This document shows positions 58,345 to 64,000 of a stretch of DNA of 64,000 nucleotides, piece by piece. The position numbers and the translations under genes were made by a program. How positions within the stretch are numbered: the first letter of the stretch is position 1; every line of letters begins with the position of its first letter. The stretch lies in assembly GCA_030272155.1 (NCBI GenBank), contig CP126203.1, forward strand, positions 1,550,001 through 1,614,000, given 5' to 3'. A model generated the notes under the pieces. It saw only the letters and a program-made list of their open reading frames with translations. It had not been told where the DNA came from and ran no database searches. Source of the stretch: Tetradesmus obliquus (lineage: Eukaryota; Chlorophyta; Chlorophyceae; Sphaeropleales; Scenedesmaceae).

Positions 58345-59929
58345 ATGTGTGCAAGCTGCCGAATGGCTCCAACGCACGGTGTCGCGCTTGGCGTGTGCTG
58401 CTGTGAACTTGAGAGGCGCTAAGCTATTTTGCTGCGTGCAGCACCGTGTTTCGTGAGCGCGAGGGTTTGCTGCAGCAGGCGGCCTGACAACGCTTGTTGC
58501 ATGTACATACTACAAAAGCTTTCTGCTGTTGCTGTACACGCGTATTGCATACTCATCATCCATGTGGTTTGGGTTTTGTGGTTCTGGCACATGGGTTTGT
58601 TGCTGTTTGAATGCCTGCTGTTGCTGCGCAAGCTGCTGCAGTGTAATCAAGAGTGGTGTTGATGGGATTGCCATGCTCTTCTGGAGCGCCATAACCTGCA
58701 TTAATTGGCCTGCTTGGACGCTATAACCCTTATATACCATAAGCACTGCAGAAGTGCTGTCAGTGCATGTGTTGTAGTCCACCTTGGACCTTCCCTAACG
58801 AAAGATTCACAGTGTGAGTCGGTGGTGTTCACCTGGTAATGAGAGAGGATAGTTACAAGTGGGTCCTGGCACCATCTTGGATGGTATGAGCCACAACAGG
58901 TTGAAATGGTAATGGTTTCACATTATGCTGGTCAACATAAGTTGAGCTTAAACTGGCCAATATCACTATGTCATGCACGCCGCGATGATTGACCTGCTTG
59001 CACGTTGTACCTTACATTCTACCTGTACTGACGCACTCATGACCTAGGAGTTACTGTTATATAATACGGAACTACCACATGCCTGTACTGTCGGGGGAAG
59101 AGTAGGTGCTCATACACCAAGGAGGTATCCTCACTGCATATAACACATCCCATACGATCACTCGCACGTGACGATGGGGAGCGCTGAGCGCCCGTCGTCT
59201 GATAAAGGACGACAAAATTTACAACAGGCCATGCATGGTCAATAGGACAATCAACTTTGAATGACAGTGGTACGAAACGGTAAAGCAGGCATACACATTC
59301 CCCCATTACATGCAATTTACACTACTGCCACTCCTGCTTCTTGCGAGGAAAACTTCAACTTCAATCTGAGCTACGGTGTCAACCAAGTGGCGTCACTGAC
59401 AAGGTGTCACTACCCAGGCTACCAAGGACTACAAGAGGATGGAAGGCTGTCAGTGCCGTTGCCCCCGAAGGGCATCGTGGCTCTTCGGGACGGCGCTGAC
59501 CAGGTGTTATTATGGTTGCAGGTAATACTAGACGACGTAGGAGCAGAAGCAGGAGCTGCACATGCTAATCTGAGGTTCAGCAGCCACGGTGGCCTTTCGG
59601 GGGACCACTTCTTGCCATGTGAGTGCGCATTATGTTGCATGATGCTGATGCTTGTAATGAATGCAATTCGGCAACTTTCCTTATACGTTGTACCAATTTT
59701 ATACGCAGCAGCTCGTCGAACAGCTCCCTGGGCAGGCAAGGCTCCAGCAGCACAGGTCTGGCCGCATCAATCACACCTAAGCCAGTGTGCCGCACAGTAG
59801 CCGCTGCGCCTGCTGCAGCGCTGCCTTGCAACTGACGCTCGTCAGCCATCTTCGTCCATCATGCCTGTCAGTATGGTTGAAACTGCTTCCAGACAGCAGA
59901 CTGTATGCGATAGCCGACCAATGGTTGCA
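58345..59929. other. Convergent intergenic region with weak candidate exon
   Basis: GluRS (+) and the right-hand gene (-) converge here. A TGTAA at 58642-58646 may end GluRS transcripts. A minus-strand open stretch at about 59812-59650 includes DAARPVLLEPCLPRELFDEL, which looks protein-like but has no joined partner. The stretch 58790-59400 is relatively A/T-rich and otherwise featureless. Confidence 0.35.
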
Positions 59930-60421
59930 TGCTGAGGTCCTTGGCAGCCTACAGTACGCTGATCCACACTTCAGAGTTTGGTTCGCTGCTGCTGTCGCCT
60001 GCTGCAACAGCCATCTCCACAGCAGAACGAATGCATGCTGAGGTCCTTGGCAGCCTACAGCACGCTGATCCACACACCAGAGTTTGGTGCGCTGCTGTTG
60101 CCCTTGGTAACAGCCATCTCCACAGCAGACCAGATCCTGTAGCTGACCGTATGCCATACGGTGCAGCATGATGCTGAAGTCTTTGATTGGCAGCTCACAG
60201 CACGCTGATCCATACACCAGAGTTCGGTTCGCCGCTGCTGTCGCCCTTGGTAATCGCCATCTCCAAAGCAGACCAGATCCTGCAGCTGGGTAGTGTGTGT
60301 CAATGCCCGAATATGCACCCTAGAGTTGTGAGCCGCCTTGACGCAGCTGAAAATACTGTACAAACAAAGGCAGCCAAGCACAAGAAGCACCTGCGTGCGT
60401 GCCAAGGCCACCCCTGGCAGC
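59930..60421 (-). repeat. Three stop-side copies downstream of the last exon of the right-hand gene
   Basis: The exon end, encoding YRIWSAVEMAVTKGNSSAPN then SGVWISVL-stop, recurs with left ends at about 60190, 60055 and 59940. The first copy is about 240 bp from the original and the others about 125 bp apart. Confidence 0.88.
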
Positions 60422-61068
60422 TCACAGCACGCTGATCCACACTCCGGAGTTTGGTGCGCTGCTGTTGCCCTTGGTAACAGCCATCTCCACAGCAGACCAT
60501 ATCCTGTAGCTCGGGTAGTGTGTGTCGATGCCCGCGTATGCACCCCAGAGCTGCGAGCCGCCTTGTGTTACGCAGCTGGCCCCTGGCTTGATCAAATTGA
60601 AGGCCGGCGCTGCTGCTGCTGCTGCACTGCTGCTGCTGCCGCTGCTGATGGGTATGGTGGAGTAAGCTACACCAGGGTAAGCAGGGGTGCCGCTTCCATC
60701 GGGCAAGTGACGGATGCCGGCGTAGCTGTATGTTATTAACATGTTATTTCCCCGCACAACCACCTGCGGGAATGCGAGGCCAACTGGATCCGACTTGGCT
60801 CTTGCAGCAAAGTCCAGCACTCCGCTGTTGGACACGACGGCGCCAAATGTAATCGTGTTGTCAGCCACCCAGTTGGAGTAATACTTGCAGGGGTTGACGC
60901 TCGGCTGAATATCAATATTTATGTTGTTTTCGTAGTGGGCCTGGCTCCAGTAGGAATAGTAGTCGGAATAGTACCACGGGAAGCTCCAGCCAAGGAAACC
61001 ATTCCAGATGAATGAAGCCGCCCCAAGCAGCAAAAAGCCGCTTGCAGTCACTGTGGCGTTGCTCGCCG

Positions 61069-61136
<68 letters not shown>

Positions 61137-61891
61137 GGCGTGGTCAGTGCTGCAGCATTATGACCGGCCGGAGTGCCGCCGCCACTGCTGCTGCTGCTGC
61201 CGCTGTTGTTGTCTGCTGGCTTTCTGAACATGATGTGAGGGCCTCCTCCTGCTGCTCTGGCAAGCTTCAGCGCCTGCCTGTACTGCTGCCGCGCAGATGC
61301 AGAGGCACCTGCCTGCAAGCCCGCTGCAGACACAGCAGGCGCCGCTGCTGCTGCTGCTGCATGTGCTTGCTGCAATGCCATCGCTGCACGCAGCTGCTGC
61401 CGGCTGGTTATGGGGCCGGCTTGGCTCGATGCTGAGTCAGCAGCAGCAGCTGCAACATTGGCAGGCAGAGGCACTCCCAGGGTATCCCTTGCTGCTGCTG
61501 CTGTTGCTGCTGCTGTCAGCCTCCTCTGACTGCTGCTGTCGCTGCTCCTGCTGCTGCTGCTGCTGCTGCCCTCCTCATGCAGCCTCCTCCCTGCGCCTTG
61601 CCCCGGATACACATACATCCTGTTTGTGTAGTAACCAGCATCAGAGTACATGCTTCTGCCCCTGTCACTGTTGGTTGCCCATGTGCCCGTAGCCCAATCC
61701 CAGCCGCTGCTCCAGCCCCAATTGCTGCCAAACCAGGGGGCGCAAGCTCCAGTTATGCAAAAGGAGGGATTCACCATGCCCCACCAGATTGTGGGCTGCA
61801 GCTGCTGGTATGCGTTGAGCATGTCAGGTCCTCGGTCGGCAAGGTAGATGCGGTCCGCATAGAGTACCGCCTGTGGTGGCAATGCAAGTGT

Positions 61892-61944
<53 letters not shown>

Positions 61945-63089
61945 GGTGAGAAGAAGTGGTGGGCATGTCGGGCCTGCTGTTGGCAAGGTAGAGGCGGTCT
62001 GCACAGGGCACGGCCTGAGGTACAAATGGCACTGTGCAGCAGCAGCCTTGAAACCTTACTGCCATGCACTCACCCCTCCGTCCCAAAACCCTGGGGGCCG
62101 TGCAGCGCCAGCATGCAGCGTGCCGCACTGCTCAGGCTGCTGCAGCTGCGTTTCCTGAGGCTTGATGAGGCAGGATGTGCCTCGGGGGTTGATGCGGGTG
62201 ACCAGCAGGGGTGATGGTGACTGGCTGTGCGGCCCTTCGTACAGCCACAGGCTGCCTGCAGCAGGAAGGGGATCATGACAGTGTTACTGATTGTTACATT
62301 GTTACTGTTATAATATAAGCGTAACTAGTGACAATCAGCTGCACTGATGCGGGCGACCAGCAGGGGTGATGGTGACTGGCTGTGCGGCTCTTCGTAGAGC
62401 CACAGACTGCCTGCAGCACATAGGGGATCATGACAGTGTTACTGATTGTTACATTGTTACTGTTGTAATGTAGGCGTAACTGGTGACAATCAGCTGCACT
62501 GATGCGGGTGACCAGCAGTGGTGATGGTGACTGGCTGTGCGGCCCTTCATACAGCCACAAACTTCCTGCTGCGGACAGTGTGCAGAGCTCGATGACATCG
62601 TGCTTTGTGTTCGACTAATGTGCACGAATGTGCATGGCTGCTGTTCGCTTGACTCGAGATGCGGTGTGTGGAAGAACGGCATGTGCAACCCTCCAGTTTT
62701 GCTTCAATTGTGTGTGAATGTGACATGGCGTCACCATTCCACCCGTACTGGTATACAAAGGTGAGCACCATCTGCAGCTGCCATACCAGCTGTACTGCCA
62801 GCCGGCAGTACTGCCATGCCAGCTGGCAGTACTGCCATACCAGCTGCCATGCCAGCTGGCAGTACTGCCCTGCCAGCCGTGCTGCTGCAGAGGCCTAAGC
62901 CTCAACTTACCCAGGAGCTGCAGACCTGCCTGGGTTGTCACTCACTACGCAGATGCTGCAGCTGCCATGCACCATAGCATGCACACGTACCTGTGTTGAT
63001 CAGCGCAGTGAGAGCCAGCTCTGTTCGCTCAGCCCCCTGCTTCTCATACCGGGCATAGTCAGTCCAGTAGGCGATGAGCTGCAGTGTCA

Positions 63090-63130
<41 letters not shown>

Positions 63131-63929
63131 GAGTTAATGTGAGTCCCGCGTGTCTGCCTGTTCACTCTCTGCTCCTCATACCGGGCATAGTCAGTCCATT
63201 AGGCAATGAGCTGCAGCAGCAGCGGCAGCAGCGTGCAGGTGAGAGCAGCAGCAGCAGCAGCACCAGCATGATTGCTTGGCGATTTGCATGTTGCTGTGGG
63301 ACCTTTGGCATTTGCTTCAAAACATGCACACCAGATCAGCAAAATGGGAGATCATTTCAGCGTCTGTTTTAACAATGAAACAACCCTTTGCCCCGCACTC
63401 ACGTCTGTGACAAAGTAGGCAACCTCAGCAGCAACGTCCGCTTCTCTCTGCGGCTGCTGTGCATGGTTTCCGGAACTGTGGCTGCTGAGCAAAGCTGCCG
63501 GGTAGCAACACCACACTTCACCTACCTGGCTTTGATCCGAAAGAGCCGCAGTGGGGTGGTGAGAAGGAGACAGCATAAGCAAAAAATAAAATCCCACACC
63601 CCAAAATCATTGAAGTAGGCCACTTCAGCAATGAAAATGATTCCTTTTTTGATGACTCACGTCTGTCACAAAGTAGGCCACTTCAGCAGCAACGTCCGCT
63701 TCCCTCTGTGGATGCACCGGCTGCATCTGCACAAAGGCCATGGGCGGGTAATCATGCAAATTGCCATGGTAGCATGCCGCCTTTTGCACATCATATGCGG
63801 TCCACACAGGCACCCAAAAGTAGGTGGCGCCGCGGTATGCTGCCCACTTTGGCAGGGCGTAGAGTACTGCGCCGGTGGCTGAGAAGGGATCGTCGGGGCA
63901 GTTCTGGACGTAAGATATGAAGACACCAT
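60422..63929 (-). CDS. Unrecognised Trp/Tyr-rich protein, 5' end beyond the window
   Basis: In-phase exons are 63929-63661, 63078-62991, 62925-62911 (15-base microexon), 62255-62074 and 61870-60422, giving about 667 residues of C-terminal sequence. Upstream exons are outside the window. Segments include DDPFSATGAVLYALPKWAAY, AYWTDYARYEKQGAERTELA, LYADRIYLADRGPDMLNAYQ and an aromatic GSNWGWSSGWDWATGTW. Four Ser/Ala tracts separate it from a C-terminal part with YYSDYYSYWSQAHYENNINI and PGASCVTQGGSQLWGAYAG. Scattered single cysteines and aromatic, Asn/Gly-rich stretches suggest an extracellular or vacuolar protein, but no signal peptide is visible because the start is missing. I do not recognise the family. 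The stop codon TGA overlaps a possible GTGAGC donor, so the true last exon could differ. Confidence 0.65.
62330..62560 (-). repeat. Two acceptor-side copies upstream of exon 62255-62074
   Basis: Units of about 145 bp repeat the exon start (encoding SLWLYEGPHSQSPSPLLVTR) and the adjacent intron with its TGTTACTGATTGTTACATTG word. Copies lie at about 62340-62415 and 62495-62560. Confidence 0.9.
62785..62885. repeat. Palindromic short tandem cluster
   Basis: The 12-bp palindrome GGCAGTACTGCC occurs at 62804-62815, 62825-62836 and 62858-62869, interleaved with the palindrome TGCCAGCTGGCA. It lies inside an intron of the right-hand gene. Confidence 0.85.
63160..63235 (-). repeat. Acceptor-side copy upstream of exon 63078-62991
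   Basis: CTCATACCGGGCATAGTCAG and the following bases up to GAGCTGCAG repeat the exon start and acceptor about 140 bp upstream in the sense of the gene, separated by a (CAG)n run. Confidence 0.88.
63395..63635 (-). repeat. Donor-side copies downstream of exon 63929-63661
   Basis: CACGTCTGTGACAAAGTAGG and the next ~45 bases repeat the exon end with its donor at 63400-63460. A fragment (AAGTAGGCCACTTCAGCAAT) lies at about 63614. Confidence 0.88.
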
Positions 63930-64000
63930 CTGGGAGTACAGCGCAGTGTACAGCAGCATGTTTAATTTAGTCCAAGGTTTGGAGGTGCATAGAGTACTGC

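Noticed and set aside
59261-59800. Plus-strand 179-codon open frame
   Set aside because: No domain, no splice partners and mixed composition. A minus-strand candidate overlaps it. Could be chance.

Overview
The window looks like nuclear DNA of a chlorophycean green alga. The genes are intron-dense with GT-AG introns, CAG/CTG trinucleotide runs occur in exons and introns, many proteins carry long Gln/Ala/Ser tracts, and a nuclear gene with a plastid presequence encodes the cytochrome b6f subunit PetN. A scenedesmacean-type alga would fit, but that is a guess from composition.

Layout. 1-2217 holds a candidate inverted-repeat transposon and unassigned DNA. 2218-13534 (+) is a large unrecognised protein with a MYND-like zinc cluster. 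14268-14953 (+) is PETN. 16635-19321 (-) is the GINS subunit SLD5, divergent from a GNAT acetyltransferase (19629-21963, +). 23898-33864 (-) is a very large GON4L-like regulator. 35445-41015 (-) is an SLC22-type MFS transporter. 41892-42171 is a 35-bp minisatellite. 43571-47517 (-) is a type II membrane fucosyltransferase-like enzyme. 49652-58344 (+) is cytosolic glutamyl-tRNA synthetase, whose introns carry four box C/D snoRNA candidates and two copies of a structured repeat. 60422 to about 63929 (-) is the 3' part of an unrecognised Trp/Tyr-rich protein that continues beyond the window. The genes look like independent housekeeping loci; no operon or pathway cluster is seen.

The most unusual property is architectural. 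In every multi-exon gene except PETN, introns contain tandem copies of exon edges. Copies that include the 5' edge of an exon (with the 3' splice site) lie upstream of the intact exon, copies that include the 3' edge (with the 5' splice site) lie downstream, and last exons have stop-codon copies downstream. Splicing the outermost intact sites restores open frames, so introns and 3' regions appear to have grown by repeated tandem duplication across exon boundaries. Exon coordinates were read by eye from splice consensus and reading phase; no alignment or search was run.
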